A stretch of 64,000 nt of DNA from Polaribacter pacificus (GCF_038024035.1 NZ_CP150664.1:1612001-1676000), one strand, 5' to 3'; shown: positions 45,469-54,995, counted from the stretch's first letter. The notes: generated by a model not told the origin, from the letters alone. Program-made: numbers and translations.

Positions 45469-48225
45469 TTAAAATCGAAAATTGAGATTGATAAAATAAG
45501 AGGCTCCTCTCCCATACCAATATTTGGCACCAAATACAGGTATATCGAGTGCTTTGTCATCGCGAAGACTTCTAAAGTTTGCCGATCTTGACTGTTCAAA
45601 ACCACCTGTTTTGTAAATCGTATTAAAAAGATTGTTTACAGAAACAAAAAGGCTTAGGTACTTGTTTTTTAACTTCCATGAGGCTCCACCAATTAAGTTG
45701 ACAGTTAGATATGGGTCAAATTGCTCTTGGTTTAGAAGTATTTTAGCCAGTTCTGGATCATAATCATTAAAAGGTATCCCAGAATCATTTGCAAAATTAT
45801 TCGTTCGAGTTAGCGGAGCAACATCAATAAAAATCTTATCAAAATAATTGACTGTTGCTCCTATCCACCAATAAGCTGGGTCATTATAAGAAAATCCGAG
45901 AGAATAGGCTTGCTGAGGCCCTGAGGCCAATCGGTAGTTTTTTAAAAAAGCGGGTCGTGAGCTAAACTCAAACGCAGCATCTTCTGATTTCAAGCTCAGT
46001 GTTGGATTGTTGTTGTAAATATATTGCGCAAGACTGGCAACAGCTTTAAGACTTAAAGAGGATGTTAATTGTGTTTCTAAAGCAAACTCTAATCCGCTAT
46101 GGTTTTTATCAATTTCCGTAAGCTGTTCTTGTACAAAGGCAGCATCTCCACGACCAGAGCCAGAAATCCCATCGGCATAATAAAAGGAGACTTCGGTTGC
46201 ATTTCTGATGGCAGTAAAAAAACCTGTAATACTAGCCTGAATTCTAGGATTCCTAAGCTTATAACTCAGATCAGCACTTGTAATAGTCTCTAAACTAAGA
46301 TTGGGCACAAGTTCTTGATGAACCCTCGGATTTGTAAACACCGTATTTAGCTTTGGAGCTCTGCCCATATGTCCAAAATTCAGTTGTAAAAGATGTCTCC
46401 CAGTAAGTTTGTGTAAGGCTCCAAACTTAAAACCATAACTACTAAAACTTGAGATCTTTGATGGACCAAAAGAACTGTCTGGAAATTTAGCGTTTTGATA
46501 CTGCCCTATTCGCTGATATTGGGTTTGACCAAACTGACTTGTGGCAAAAAAATCTGTTTTTAAAGTATGGTATTTAAACTGGGCAAAAGCACTTAATATG
46601 CTTGTATTTAACTGATACTTATATTTAAAATCATCTCCTTCGCTTACGATTCTGTTAGGTTCCAAAAGGTTGTTTTGCTGAAGTGGGTATGCTGCGTATG
46701 AATCAACATCTAAAAAACCAGTAGCTCCAAATAGATCAAGCACCTTTGCATAATACGCTGATGTACTTTTTGTGTACAATACGTTTGCTTGTACGCTACT
46801 TTTTGGATTTAATGCGAGTTCATAGATGCTATTATAAGTCCATTGATTGGTATCGCTGCGATCATCATACAACAGATAGGCTGCAAGACCTTTATTTTGT
46901 GGCTTCGCATTGGCAAGATACAGTCGACTCCAATCCAATTGACCATCTTTTATAAATGTTTTTTCAATGTCATAAACATTGGGGAGCCCTTGTCTTAAAG
47001 CATAGCTTGGCAATTTTTGATAATAGCTTGGGTCTGGATTTGAACCTCCTAAACTAACAAGATAGGAACCTTCTATCTGGCTCCCTGAAAAATCAATTCG
47101 ACTATTGGTTTGTTTTCCAAATTGATAGCTAAGATTTGTTTGTAAAGTACTGCTGCTCGATAAATTCCAATAATGATTAAGCATCACAATGGGTTCTGCA
47201 ATTTCTTTGATACGAGAATTTCTGATTTTCCCTTTTTGAAACCCCCAGTAGGCGTTGTATTTTAATCCTTTTAGATTAAAAACCTCCTCTGTATTTGGAG
47301 ATGATTTTCCTCTTTTTACAGGTGTAAAAATGCCTGTTATATTGATGCTGTGTTTTGGATTGATTTGTTTTTCTATACCTATAAAAACAGCATTGGCATC
47401 ATACATGGTACCATCTGAATAGCCTTCTTTTGCAATTCGCTTACTAGCAGAAAAGGCAAACGCCCAACCCTTTTTAATAAGCCCTGTAACATAGGTGGCC
47501 ATTGTTCTATGTACATAACTTCTATTAGACAAAGCATAAGAGACAGCACCTCCTGGTCTTAGTGCTGAGGCTCTAACATTAATTTGTGTACTGCCTAAAA
47601 AACCGCCAAAACCCGAATTTGAAGCACTTAAGCCAGCAGAAAACTCTTGATTTCTCAAAACCTCATTTAGGCCTCCCCAATTGCTCCACTCGGGTCTTCC
47701 GTGCGAAACCTTGTTCATGGGGACCCCGTTTATTAAAACGGTTCCATATTCTGAATCGAGCCCACGTATTCTAAAAAAAGAAGAGCTAAACTCAAAAGCC
47801 GCTGTCCGTAAAAAAAGGTCTTTGGACGCCTGTAATAAGCCCACAATATTGTCTGCAGAACCAATATCTTCATCCAATTCATCATCAGTCAAACTAATGA
47901 TGTTTGAGTTTGTTTGTTCTTCCATTTTTTTTTGCAGTCTCAATGTACCAAGATCTATGGGCGATCCAGTAAAAAGAAGTGAAAACTGCTGAGCTTGGTA
48001 GCCATCGTACTGAAGATACAGTACTTGATTTCCTGTTGGTAGTTCTTGGAGTATAAAGACTCCTTTTGGGTCTGTTTTGGTTGTTTGATTCTGGAGGCTA
48101 ACCATTACCCCTTGGAGGGGCTTGCTGGTTTGATTGTCAACCACAATGCCTCTAACGATGTTCTGAGCTGAAATTTGCGTAAGGCAAAGCGCAGCAAAGA
48201 ACATCGTTGCGATGTTTCTTTTCAT
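45469..48225 (-). CDS. TonB-dependent receptor (partner of DUF5689 lipoprotein)
   Basis: 918 residues, signal peptide ending near QISAQ, CarboxypepD_reg domain (about 22-95, VRGIVVDNQTSKPLQGVMV), linker, plug domain (GLDSEYGTVLINGVPMN) and a barrel ending in the aromatic residue F of INLNFRF. No SusD neighbour. The TATCTTTA box at 48245-48252 may be its promoter. Substrate inferred from the partner lipoprotein and the divergent nuclease: products of extracellular nucleic acid breakdown or phosphate esters. Confidence 0.92.
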   Translation of the reverse strand: MKRNIATMFFAALCLTQISAQNIVRGIVVDNQTSKPLQGVMVSLQNQTTKTDPKGVFILQELPTGNQVLYLQYDGYQAQQFSLLFTGSPIDLGTLRLQKKMEEQTNSNIISLTDDELDEDIGSADNIVGLLQASKDLFLRTAAFEFSSSFFRIRGLDSEYGTVLINGVPMNKVSHGRPEWSNWGGLNEVLRNQEFSAGLSASNSGFGGFLGSTQINVRASALRPGGAVSYALSNRSYVHRTMATYVTGLIKKGWAFAFSASKRIAKEGYSDGTMYDANAVFIGIEKQINPKHSINITGIFTPVKRGKSSPNTEEVFNLKGLKYNAYWGFQKGKIRNSRIKEIAEPIVMLNHYWNLSSSSTLQTNLSYQFGKQTNSRIDFSGSQIEGSYLVSLGGSNPDPSYYQKLPSYALRQGLPNVYDIEKTFIKDGQLDWSRLYLANAKPQNKGLAAYLLYDDRSDTNQWTYNSIYELALNPKSSVQANVLYTKSTSAYYAKVLDLFGATGFLDVDSYAAYPLQQNNLLEPNRIVSEGDDFKYKYQLNTSILSAFAQFKYHTLKTDFFATSQFGQTQYQRIGQYQNAKFPDSSFGPSKISSFSSYGFKFGALHKLTGRHLLQLNFGHMGRAPKLNTVFTNPRVHQELVPNLSLETITSADLSYKLRNPRIQASITGFFTAIRNATEVSFYYADGISGSGRGDAAFVQEQLTEIDKNHSGLEFALETQLTSSLSLKAVASLAQYIYNNNPTLSLKSEDAAFEFSSRPAFLKNYRLASGPQQAYSLGFSYNDPAYWWIGATVNYFDKIFIDVAPLTRTNNFANDSGIPFNDYDPELAKILLNQEQFDPYLTVNLIGGASWKLKNKYLSLFVSVNNLFNTIYKTGGFEQSRSANFRSLRDDKALDIPVFGAKYWYGRGASYFINLNFRF

Positions 48226-48244
48226 AAAATAGCAATTTTTGTTT

Positions 48245-48252
48245 TAAAGATA
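48245..48252 (-). promoter_or_regulatory. Candidate -7 box for the receptor/DUF5689 operon
   Basis: TATCTTTA on the minus strand, 19 bases before the ATG; last base differs from the TAnnTTTG consensus. Confidence 0.35.
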
Positions 48253-48298
48253 TAAAAAATATATGAATGACTATCAGGTAGTTACCTAAAAACGACTG

Positions 48299-48328
48299 TT
48301 GAAACTTCGATGATATTTTGTAAATTTG
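48299..48328 (+). promoter_or_regulatory. Promoter of the exported nuclease-like gene
   Basis: TTG (48299-48301), a 19-base spacer, TAAATTTG (48321-48328), 18 bases before the ATG. Confidence 0.6.
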
Positions 48329-48346
48329 TAAGAAAAGCTATTTATT

Positions 48347-49402
48347 ATGAAAAAGATTTTGCTAGCAAGTTGCTGGCTCTTCCTTGTTGTTCAAGGAACT
48401 GCCCAAGACAGATCTAAAGACTACAGTATTAGAACTGTGGCCTTCTACAATTTAGAAAATTTATTTGATACCATTAATGATCCCAACACCTATGATGAGT
48501 CTAGTCCTATCTTATCTTTAAAGGCAAATAAATCAAAAGTATACTGGGACAAAATAAACAAACTAGCCAGTGTGATTGCTCAAATTGGGGCCGATAAAGC
48601 CAATACTGCACCCAGCTGTATTGGACTTGCAGAGGTTGAAAACCAAGAAGTTTTAACAGACCTTATTCAGAGTAACTATTTACAGAGGTATGGCTATGAA
48701 AGCATCCATTATGATTCTCCAGATTCGCGTGGGATTGATGTGGCTTTCTTGTATCAAAAAAAACATTTTAACCCCATTGATCACAAGCCTTTTACGCTGT
48801 TGCTCTTTGATCAAAACAAACGAGTTTATACCAGAGATCAATTGCTGGTAACAGGGTATTTAGACGATGAATTAATGCATTTTGTTGTAAATCATTGGCC
48901 ATCGAGAAGAGGTGGAGAAGCCAAAAGCAGGTACCTGCGTGAAAAAGCAGCCTATCTAACCAAAACCATCATAAGCCCCATACAAGAGCAAGAGCCCGAG
49001 GCTAAAATTATTGTCATGGGTGATTTTAACGACGATCCTATTAACAGTAGTTTTAAATCTGTCTTAAATACACAAGCCTCAAAAAATAACCTGGCTGATG
49101 AAGCTCTTTATAACCCCTACGAAGCACTTTTTAAAAAAGGATACAGCACCTTGGGATATCGAGATCAAATTAATTTATTTGATCAAATTATTCTGTCTGC
49201 TTCTTTAATCGCGCAGCAAAAAGAAGATCATAAAAACTATTTTTTATACAGAGCTACTATTTTTAACAAGTCTTTTTTAACAAGCCAAAAGGGCAAATAC
49301 AAAGGCTATCCTTTTCGGAGTTTTTCTAATGGTGGGTACACTGGAGGCTATAGTGATCACTATCCGGTATATGTTTTCTTAATAAGAGAAAAAAAGAGAT
49401 AA
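48347..49402 (+). CDS. Exported endonuclease/exonuclease/phosphatase family protein
   Basis: 351 residues with a signal peptide ending near GTAQ (residue 19). EEP (DNase I-like) fold motifs: YNLENLFD (metal-site Asn), LAEVENQ (catalytic Glu), SRGIDVAFLY, NHWPSRRGG (His), MGDFNDDP (Asp/Asn) and the terminal SDHYPV (Asp-His). All key positions are present, so it should be an active phosphodiesterase or nuclease in the periplasm or outside. Divergent from the receptor/DUF5689 pair, with separate promoter. Confidence 0.9.
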   Translation: MKKILLASCWLFLVVQGTAQDRSKDYSIRTVAFYNLENLFDTINDPNTYDESSPILSLKANKSKVYWDKINKLASVIAQIGADKANTAPSCIGLAEVENQEVLTDLIQSNYLQRYGYESIHYDSPDSRGIDVAFLYQKKHFNPIDHKPFTLLLFDQNKRVYTRDQLLVTGYLDDELMHFVVNHWPSRRGGEAKSRYLREKAAYLTKTIISPIQEQEPEAKIIVMGDFNDDPINSSFKSVLNTQASKNNLADEALYNPYEALFKKGYSTLGYRDQINLFDQIILSASLIAQQKEDHKNYFLYRATIFNKSFLTSQKGKYKGYPFRSFSNGGYTGGYSDHYPVYVFLIREKKR

Positions 49403-49467
49403 AATATTGTTACCTTGAGAAATTAAAACAATGTACATCATTGTATATTACACGCAAAAAAAATTAA

Positions 49468-49788
49468 ATGGAAGCACCTAATTTATTGTACATAAAGAAT
49501 CTGTCTGATGGTGATACTGATTTTGAACAAAAGCTCCTAAATATAATTAAACATGAGTTTCCAATTGAGAGAAAAGAATATTTGGACAATATTTGTAACA
49601 ATAATTACAATTTAGCAGCATCGAATGTTCATAAACTAAAACATAAAATTAGTATTTTAGGCCTTTTAAAGGGCTCTGAGACTTCAGTAGAATTCGAAAA
49701 TAATTTATTAAAAGGAGATACGAGTCTTCAAGATGAATTTGAATCTATTTTAGATCTCATAACTAATTATCTAGAAAATACAAATTGA
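49468..49788 (+). CDS. HPt (histidine phosphotransfer) domain protein
   Basis: 106 residues, all-helical. The phospho-accepting histidine is probably the one in AASNVHKLKHKISILGL (about residue 56), in the usual H-x-L-K-x-x-x-x-x-L-G context. It lies 10 bases upstream of a LytTR response regulator and is almost certainly its transfer partner. The upstream region has a small dyad, ACAATG-N5-CATTGT (49428-49444), and a TACCTTGA box (49411-49418). Confidence 0.88.
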   Translation: MEAPNLLYIKNLSDGDTDFEQKLLNIIKHEFPIERKEYLDNICNNNYNLAASNVHKLKHKISILGLLKGSETSVEFENNLLKGDTSLQDEFESILDLITNYLENTN

Positions 49789-49798
49789 AAATAGGCTT

Positions 49799-50512
49799 AT
49801 GGATTGTATTATAATTGATGATGAAACAACGGCAAGGGCTATTATGGGACAGTTATGCTCAAAAGAACCTAGTCTAAATATGGTAGCAGAATTTTCGAAT
49901 GCGATTGAGGCTATTAAATATTTAAATCAAAACCCTGTCGATCTTATTTTTCTAGACATACATATGCCTGGTTTTACAGGCTTCGATTTTATTGAAACTC
50001 TAAAAAGTTTACCAAAAATAATCTTAACAACCTCAGACCCTAACTTTGCCATTCAAGCTTTTGAATATGACTGCATTGTAGATTATTTAGTAAAGCCCGT
50101 AACAGCAGAGCGTTTTCTGAAAGCTGTTCAAAAAGCAAATTCTAAAATTCTAAATCAAGAAACGATAATTACGTCTTCAGAAAATACAGAAGCTTCATCC
50201 GTTCATGATTTATATGTCAATATTGATAGGAGGTTAATAAAAATAGATATTCCTAGCATCTACCTAATTGAAGCAAAGGGTGATTATATACTCATCAAAA
50301 CAGAAGACAAAAACTATACTGTCCACTCTACTTTAAAAAAAATTGAAGAAAAATTACCGGATCAATTGTTTTTAAAAGTGCATCGTTCTTTTGTGATAAA
50401 TATTAAAAAAATAATTGATATTGAAGACAATAGCGTTCTTATTAAAAAAGACGTGATCCCGGTAAGTCGTTCTAATAAGTCTGAGTTAATGAAGCGATTA
50501 AATTTATTATAA
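49799..50512 (+). CDS. LytTR-family response regulator
   Basis: 237 residues. Receiver domain (about 1-120) with acidic DD pair in IIIDDETTA, phospho-Asp in LIFLDIHMPG, Thr in KIILTTSD and Lys in YLVKPV. LytTR DNA-binding domain (about 135-237): LYVNIDRRLIKIDIPSIYLIEA, ...TVHSTLKKIEEKL, FLKVHRSFVINIKKI, VIPVSRSNKSELMKRLNLL. It ends 9 bases from convergent recJ. The regulon is unknown; no sensor kinase is encoded nearby. Confidence 0.94.
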   Translation: MDCIIIDDETTARAIMGQLCSKEPSLNMVAEFSNAIEAIKYLNQNPVDLIFLDIHMPGFTGFDFIETLKSLPKIILTTSDPNFAIQAFEYDCIVDYLVKPVTAERFLKAVQKANSKILNQETIITSSENTEASSVHDLYVNIDRRLIKIDIPSIYLIEAKGDYILIKTEDKNYTVHSTLKKIEEKLPDQLFLKVHRSFVINIKKIIDIEDNSVLIKKDVIPVSRSNKSELMKRLNLL

Positions 50513-50521
50513 TCCACCTCT

Positions 50522-52219
50522 TTAAATTTCTTCCTTTTTAAGATCTTTTAAAACCAATTGTATAGAGGTTACACCGTTCCATTCATTGGGTTCTAAGGTA
50601 TAAGCAATATCAAAAGAATTTTCAATCAATGACACTTTAGACCCCAAACCAAAGCCAATTGCGTTGTAGGTTTTAGGGTCTGATCCGTCTATCAAATTGA
50701 GCTTTAAATGGCTTTTATCAGCTCCAACCTGTTTGCCATAACCATTGTCTCGAACACTGGTTGTACAAAAAACAGGCTTGTGATTCATTGGTCCAAATGG
50801 AGCCATCTGATCTATAATTCGGTATAATTTTGGGCTAATATCACAGAGGTCTAATGCCGCATCAATACGGATTTCTGGGCTGCGGGATTTTTCTGTGATT
50901 GTTTCTTTTACTACTGTTTCAAATGCCTTCTTAAAAGCTTGGTAATTCTCAGGAAGTAAGGTAAGACCAGCAGCGTACTTGTGTCCACCAAATTGTTCTA
51001 TCCATTGAGAACATTTGTCCAAGGCTTCATATACATCAAAGCCACTGACTGATCTTGCTGAGGCGGCTAAATAATCTCCGCTTTTTGTAAAGACTAAGGT
51101 TGGTCTATAATACTTTTCAATCAATCGAGAAGCGACAATCCCGATTACCCCTTTGTGCCAATCTTCTTGATACACTACAGAGGTATAGTTGTCTTCTTCT
51201 TTGTTTTCTACAAGTTGAGCAAGTGCTTCTTGGGTGATTTTTTGATCCAGCTCTTTGCGTTCCGTATTGTTTTTTTCAATGGCAGCAGCCAAAACCTCTG
51301 CCGTTTCTAGATCCATCTCTGTTAATAATTCTACAGCGTAATTACCGTGTTTGATCCGTCCTGCTGCATTGATTCTTGGGGCAATGACAAAAACCACATC
51401 AGTAATCGATAAGGTCTTTTTTTTAAAATTTTGTATTAGCGCCTTTACTCCTGTTCGGGGTTGCTCATTTAAAACCTTCAATCCCAAAGAAGCCAGCACT
51501 CGATTTTCTCCATTCATCGGAACAATGTCAGCAGCAATGGCAATGGCTACCAAATCTAAATACGGAATAAGTTCTTCAATGCTTTGCTGACGTCTAGCTC
51601 CTAAGGCCTGAACTAATTTAAAGCCAACCCCGCAACCACATAACTCATCAAACGGATAGGTACAGTCCTCTCTTTTTGGATTTAAAACAGCGACCGCTTT
51701 TGGAATTTCTGGCCCTGGCTTGTGGTGATCACAAATAATAAAGTCTATTCCTTTTTTACTGGCATAGGCAACCTTATCTATAGCTTTGATTCCACAATCT
51801 AAAGCAATGATTAGTGAAAAATTATTGTCTTCTGCAAAATCAATCCCTTGATATGAAATTCCGTACCCCTCTTGATAACGATCAGGAATATAGGTAGCAA
51901 TCTGTGGGTAATAGCTTTTAAGATAGGATGAGACTAAAGAAACTGCCGTGGTGCCATCTACATCATAATCGCCATAAATTAAAATATTTTCTTCTTGTGC
52001 AATGGCCTTTTCGATGCGTTGTACAGCCACATCCATGTCTTTCATTAAAAAGGGATCATGAATGTCTTTTAAAGTTGGGCGAAAGAATTTTTTTGCCTCG
52101 TCATAGCTTTCAATACCTCTTTGGATGAGTAGCTGTGCTAGAATTGGGCTAATTGATAATTCATTCGCTAAGCTGGTAATTTTTTCTTTTTCAGGGAGCA
52201 ATTTTAAGGTCCAACGCAT
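50522..52219 (-). CDS. recJ: Single-stranded-DNA-specific exonuclease RecJ
   Basis: 5'-3' ssDNA exonuclease of recombination and repair, 565 residues. DHH phosphoesterase motifs: GDYDVDGTTAVSL, ALDCGIKA, ICDHHKPG and the DHHA1 part near GGHKYAAGLTL. The C-terminal OB-like domain is present (residues about 450-560). It lies 23 bases downstream of the osmC gene and probably shares its transcript. Confidence 0.96.
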   Translation of the reverse strand: MRWTLKLLPEKEKITSLANELSISPILAQLLIQRGIESYDEAKKFFRPTLKDIHDPFLMKDMDVAVQRIEKAIAQEENILIYGDYDVDGTTAVSLVSSYLKSYYPQIATYIPDRYQEGYGISYQGIDFAEDNNFSLIIALDCGIKAIDKVAYASKKGIDFIICDHHKPGPEIPKAVAVLNPKREDCTYPFDELCGCGVGFKLVQALGARRQQSIEELIPYLDLVAIAIAADIVPMNGENRVLASLGLKVLNEQPRTGVKALIQNFKKKTLSITDVVFVIAPRINAAGRIKHGNYAVELLTEMDLETAEVLAAAIEKNNTERKELDQKITQEALAQLVENKEEDNYTSVVYQEDWHKGVIGIVASRLIEKYYRPTLVFTKSGDYLAASARSVSGFDVYEALDKCSQWIEQFGGHKYAAGLTLLPENYQAFKKAFETVVKETITEKSRSPEIRIDAALDLCDISPKLYRIIDQMAPFGPMNHKPVFCTTSVRDNGYGKQVGADKSHLKLNLIDGSDPKTYNAIGFGLGSKVSLIENSFDIAYTLEPNEWNGVTSIQLVLKDLKKEEI

Positions 52220-52242
52220 AGCAGTTTTTTTTATAATTCTAT

Positions 52243-52671
52243 TTATTCATTTTCATGCATCTGTATTTCTGTCGTTACTTCTGCAAATTGACGAAACATC
52301 TCCATCACACCACAATAGCGTTCTACAGATAAGTTAACGGCTTTTTTTATTTTGTCTTCTTGTAGGTCTGACCCATAAAATTGATATACCAAATGTACTT
52401 TGTGATAAAACTTTGGATGCTCATCTGTAAGCTCGCCAGTCACCACCATTTTAAAATCTTCTACCTCAGCTCTCATCTTTGTTAACAATGAAACTACATC
52501 AAGCCCAGTACAACCAGCTAATGACGACAACATCAGAGCTTTGGGTCCATAGCCTTGTAAATCACCATTATCTGCAGAAGCATCATAGAGTGTTAATTTA
52601 TGACCGCTTGGATTGTCTGATTCAAATTGCATTTTTTCTTTCCAAACAGTTGTAATGGTATTTGTCGTCAT
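52243..52671 (-). CDS. OsmC family protein (thiol peroxidase-like)
   Basis: 142 residues. The OsmC/Ohr fold is indicated by LSSLAGCTGLDVVSLL and SVERYCGVMEMF, whose two cysteines (about residues 58 and 121) are the peroxidatic pair in the family. Organic hydroperoxide reduction is likely but the subgroup (Ohr, OsmC or YhfA) is not settled; the short N-terminus and E-rich core fit YhfA/OsmC. Divergent from an AhpD-like gene. Confidence 0.9.
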   Translation of the reverse strand: MTTNTITTVWKEKMQFESDNPSGHKLTLYDASADNGDLQGYGPKALMLSSLAGCTGLDVVSLLTKMRAEVEDFKMVVTGELTDEHPKFYHKVHLVYQFYGSDLQEDKIKKAVNLSVERYCGVMEMFRQFAEVTTEIQMHENE

Positions 52672-52712
52672 AATCTTGATTTTTTTTTGTTTCTTGTGTG
52701 CTAATTAATACA

Positions 52713-52720
52713 CAAATTTA
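52713..52720 (-). promoter_or_regulatory. Candidate -7 box for osmC-recJ
   Basis: TAAATTTG on the minus strand, 41 bases before the osmC ATG. Confidence 0.4.
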
Positions 52721-52737
52721 ACATAAAAAACTACATT

Positions 52738-53328
52738 ATGCCATTAGTAAGCCCATTATCAGCAGAGCACGATATAGAAACTCAAGAGTTGGCAGAATTT
52801 TTTAACGAAACTTTAGGATTTTGTCCAAATTCTGTTTTAACCATGCAAAGAAGACCTGCAATTTCAAAAGCTTTTATCAATTTAAATAAGGCTGTAATGG
52901 CCAATGATGGCAGGGTTAGCTCTGCTTTAAAAAGAATGATCGCTTGGGTTTCAAGTAATGCTACTGGATGTAGATATTGCCAAGCACATGCCATTAGAGC
53001 AGCAGAGCGCTATGGTGCAGAACAAGAGCAATTAGACAATATTTGGGAGTATAAAACCCATGCAGCTTTTTCTGATGCAGAACGTGCAGCCTTAGATTTT
53101 TCACTTGCGGCCTCTATGGTGCCAAATGCCGTTGACGATACCATTAAGACTGAGTTGTACAAGTATTGGGATGAGGGAGAAATCGTAGAAATGCTTGGTG
53201 TAATTTCTTTATTTGGTTACTTAAATCGATGGAATGATTCTATGGGAACCTCTATAGAAGACGGTGCTGTTGAAAGTGGAGAGCAGTATTTGGGCAAACA
53301 CGGATGGGAAAAAGGAAAACATCAATAA
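52738..53328 (+). CDS. AhpD-like / carboxymuconolactone decarboxylase family protein
   Basis: 196 residues. The CxxC-x-x-H motif CRYCQAHAIRAAERYG (about residues 78-93) is the redox site of AhpD-type peroxidases. Helical throughout. Probably supports peroxide detoxification, in line with the divergent OsmC protein 66 bases away; that link is inferred. Start codon ATG at 52738 gives MPLVSPLSAE. Confidence 0.88.
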   Translation: MPLVSPLSAEHDIETQELAEFFNETLGFCPNSVLTMQRRPAISKAFINLNKAVMANDGRVSSALKRMIAWVSSNATGCRYCQAHAIRAAERYGAEQEQLDNIWEYKTHAAFSDAERAALDFSLAASMVPNAVDDTIKTELYKYWDEGEIVEMLGVISLFGYLNRWNDSMGTSIEDGAVESGEQYLGKHGWEKGKHQ

Positions 53329-53342
53329 ATTTGCTATATTTG
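53326..53342 (+). promoter_or_regulatory. Two overlapping -7-like boxes before the M28 gene
   Basis: TAAATTTG (53326-53333, beginning at the stop codon of the AhpD-like gene) and TATATTTG (53335-53342) lie 54-63 bases before the ATG at 53397. Either may drive the peptidase gene. Confidence 0.4.
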
Positions 53343-53396
53343 GAAACAAGTTTTAAAAACTTAAAATAATTTACAAACAATTATTAACTAATTACA

Positions 53397-54947
53397 ATGA
53401 AAAACTTATTTAGAATCTTCGTATTATTTGTTCTAACAAGTAGTGCACTGGTCGCGCAAAACAGAGACGCGGTTATCGAAAACATTATCAAAGAAGAAAC
53501 CAACAATTCACAGCTAAAAAACTTAGCACATGAATTGTTTGATGTTGTTGGTCCTCGTTTGGTAGGAACTCCAAACATGCAAAAAGCCAATGATTGGGTA
53601 ATTAAAATGTATAAAAGTTGGGGTATCGAAGCCAGAAACCAAAAATGGGGTGAATGGCGTGGATGGGAACGTGGAATTACCCATATTGACATGCTTTCTC
53701 CAAGAGTACAATCTTTAAAAGGAACTCAATTAGCTTGGAGTGCTAGTACAAAGAAAGGTGGAGTAAAAGGAGAGGTAGTAATGATGCCTACTTTTAATTC
53801 AAAAGCAGATTTTGAAAAATGGTTAAAAACCATCAAAGGGAAATTTGTATTAGGTTCTGAGTACCAACCAACTGGAAGACCAGACTACAACTGGCAAGAA
53901 TTTGCTACGCCAGAATCATTTGAAAAAATGAGAAAAGAGCGTTCTGCAATTGCTAGCGAGTTTAGAAAAAACATTGGTAGAACAGGATACAACTCTCGTG
54001 ATTTTAAAACAGCAATTGAAAATGCAGGAGCTGTTGGTATGATTGAGTCTCGTTGGTCTAACGGATTTGGAGTTCAAAAAATCTTTAGCTCTAGCTTAAA
54101 AAAGATTCCTACTATTGATTTAGAATTAGAAGACTACGGAATGTTATACCGTTTGGCAAAAAGCGGTTCAAAACCAGAAATTCATGTAAATGCACAATCT
54201 AAAGAATTAGGAAAAGTTCCAGTTTTTAACACGATAGGTGAAATCAAAGGAACTGAAAAACCAGATGAGTATGTATTGCTTTCTGCACATTTAGATTCTT
54301 GGGATGGTGGAACTGGTGCAACAGATAACGGAACCGGAACTTTGGTGATGTTAGAAACTATGCGTGTTCTTAAAAAAATGTATCCTAACCCAAAAAGAAC
54401 TATTATCGTAGGTCACTGGGGATCAGAAGAGCAGGGATTAAACGGATCAAGAGCCTTTGTTGAGGACAATCCTGAAATCGTTAAAAACATTCAAGCTGCA
54501 TTTAACCAAGATAACGGTACTGGTAGAGTTGTTTCTATTACTGGTTCTGGATTTTTACATTCTTATGACTACTTAAACAGCTGGTTAGCTCCAGTTCCTA
54601 GAGACGTAAGAAAACACATCAAAACTTCTTTCCCTGGTAGCCCAAGTGGAGGTGGATCTGACAATGCTTCTTTCTTAGCAGCAGGAGTTCCTACTTTTAA
54701 CTTAAGTGCATTAAACTGGTCTTACTGGAACTATACATGGCACACAAACAGAGACACCTATGATAAGGTTGTTTTTGATGATGTACAAAACAATGTAATC
54801 TTAACTGCGATCTTAGCTTATATGGCTTCTGAAGATCCAGAAAGAGCTTCTAAGGTAAAAATTCAATTACCGGTTAGCCCAAGAACAGGGAAACCTGGAG
54901 TATGGCCAACACCACGTTCTCCACAAAGAAAAGGTGGTTTAGACTAA
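53397..54947 (+). CDS. Exported M28 family metallopeptidase with PA-type insert
   Basis: 516 residues with a signal peptide ending near ALVAQ. Zinc-site motifs in the M28 order: SAHLDSWDGGTGATDNGTG (His, Asp), WGSEEQGL (Glu pair: base and ligand), NQDNGTG (Asp) and WHTNRDTYD (His). Aminopeptidase or carboxypeptidase action on peptides in the periplasm or outside is expected; specificity unknown. The region before the catalytic domain (about 120-270) looks like a PA domain. A terminator follows the stop. Confidence 0.93.
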   Translation: MKNLFRIFVLFVLTSSALVAQNRDAVIENIIKEETNNSQLKNLAHELFDVVGPRLVGTPNMQKANDWVIKMYKSWGIEARNQKWGEWRGWERGITHIDMLSPRVQSLKGTQLAWSASTKKGGVKGEVVMMPTFNSKADFEKWLKTIKGKFVLGSEYQPTGRPDYNWQEFATPESFEKMRKERSAIASEFRKNIGRTGYNSRDFKTAIENAGAVGMIESRWSNGFGVQKIFSSSLKKIPTIDLELEDYGMLYRLAKSGSKPEIHVNAQSKELGKVPVFNTIGEIKGTEKPDEYVLLSAHLDSWDGGTGATDNGTGTLVMLETMRVLKKMYPNPKRTIIVGHWGSEEQGLNGSRAFVEDNPEIVKNIQAAFNQDNGTGRVVSITGSGFLHSYDYLNSWLAPVPRDVRKHIKTSFPGSPSGGGSDNASFLAAGVPTFNLSALNWSYWNYTWHTNRDTYDKVVFDDVQNNVILTAILAYMASEDPERASKVKIQLPVSPRTGKPGVWPTPRSPQRKGGLD

Positions 54948-54966
54948 TCTTATTTTTATAGAAAAT

Positions 54967-54995
54967 AAAAACCTCACCAACTGGTGAGGTTTTTT
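54967..54995 (+). terminator. Terminator after the first M28 gene
   Basis: AAAAACCTCACC / GGTGAGGTTTTT stem with an AACT loop and T-tail. It matches the terminator at 55643 except for one base pair region. Confidence 0.9.

Noticed and set aside
47681..47992. 103-codon frame antisense to the receptor at 45469
   Set aside because: Overlaps the plug domain coding sequence; no start signal or domain.
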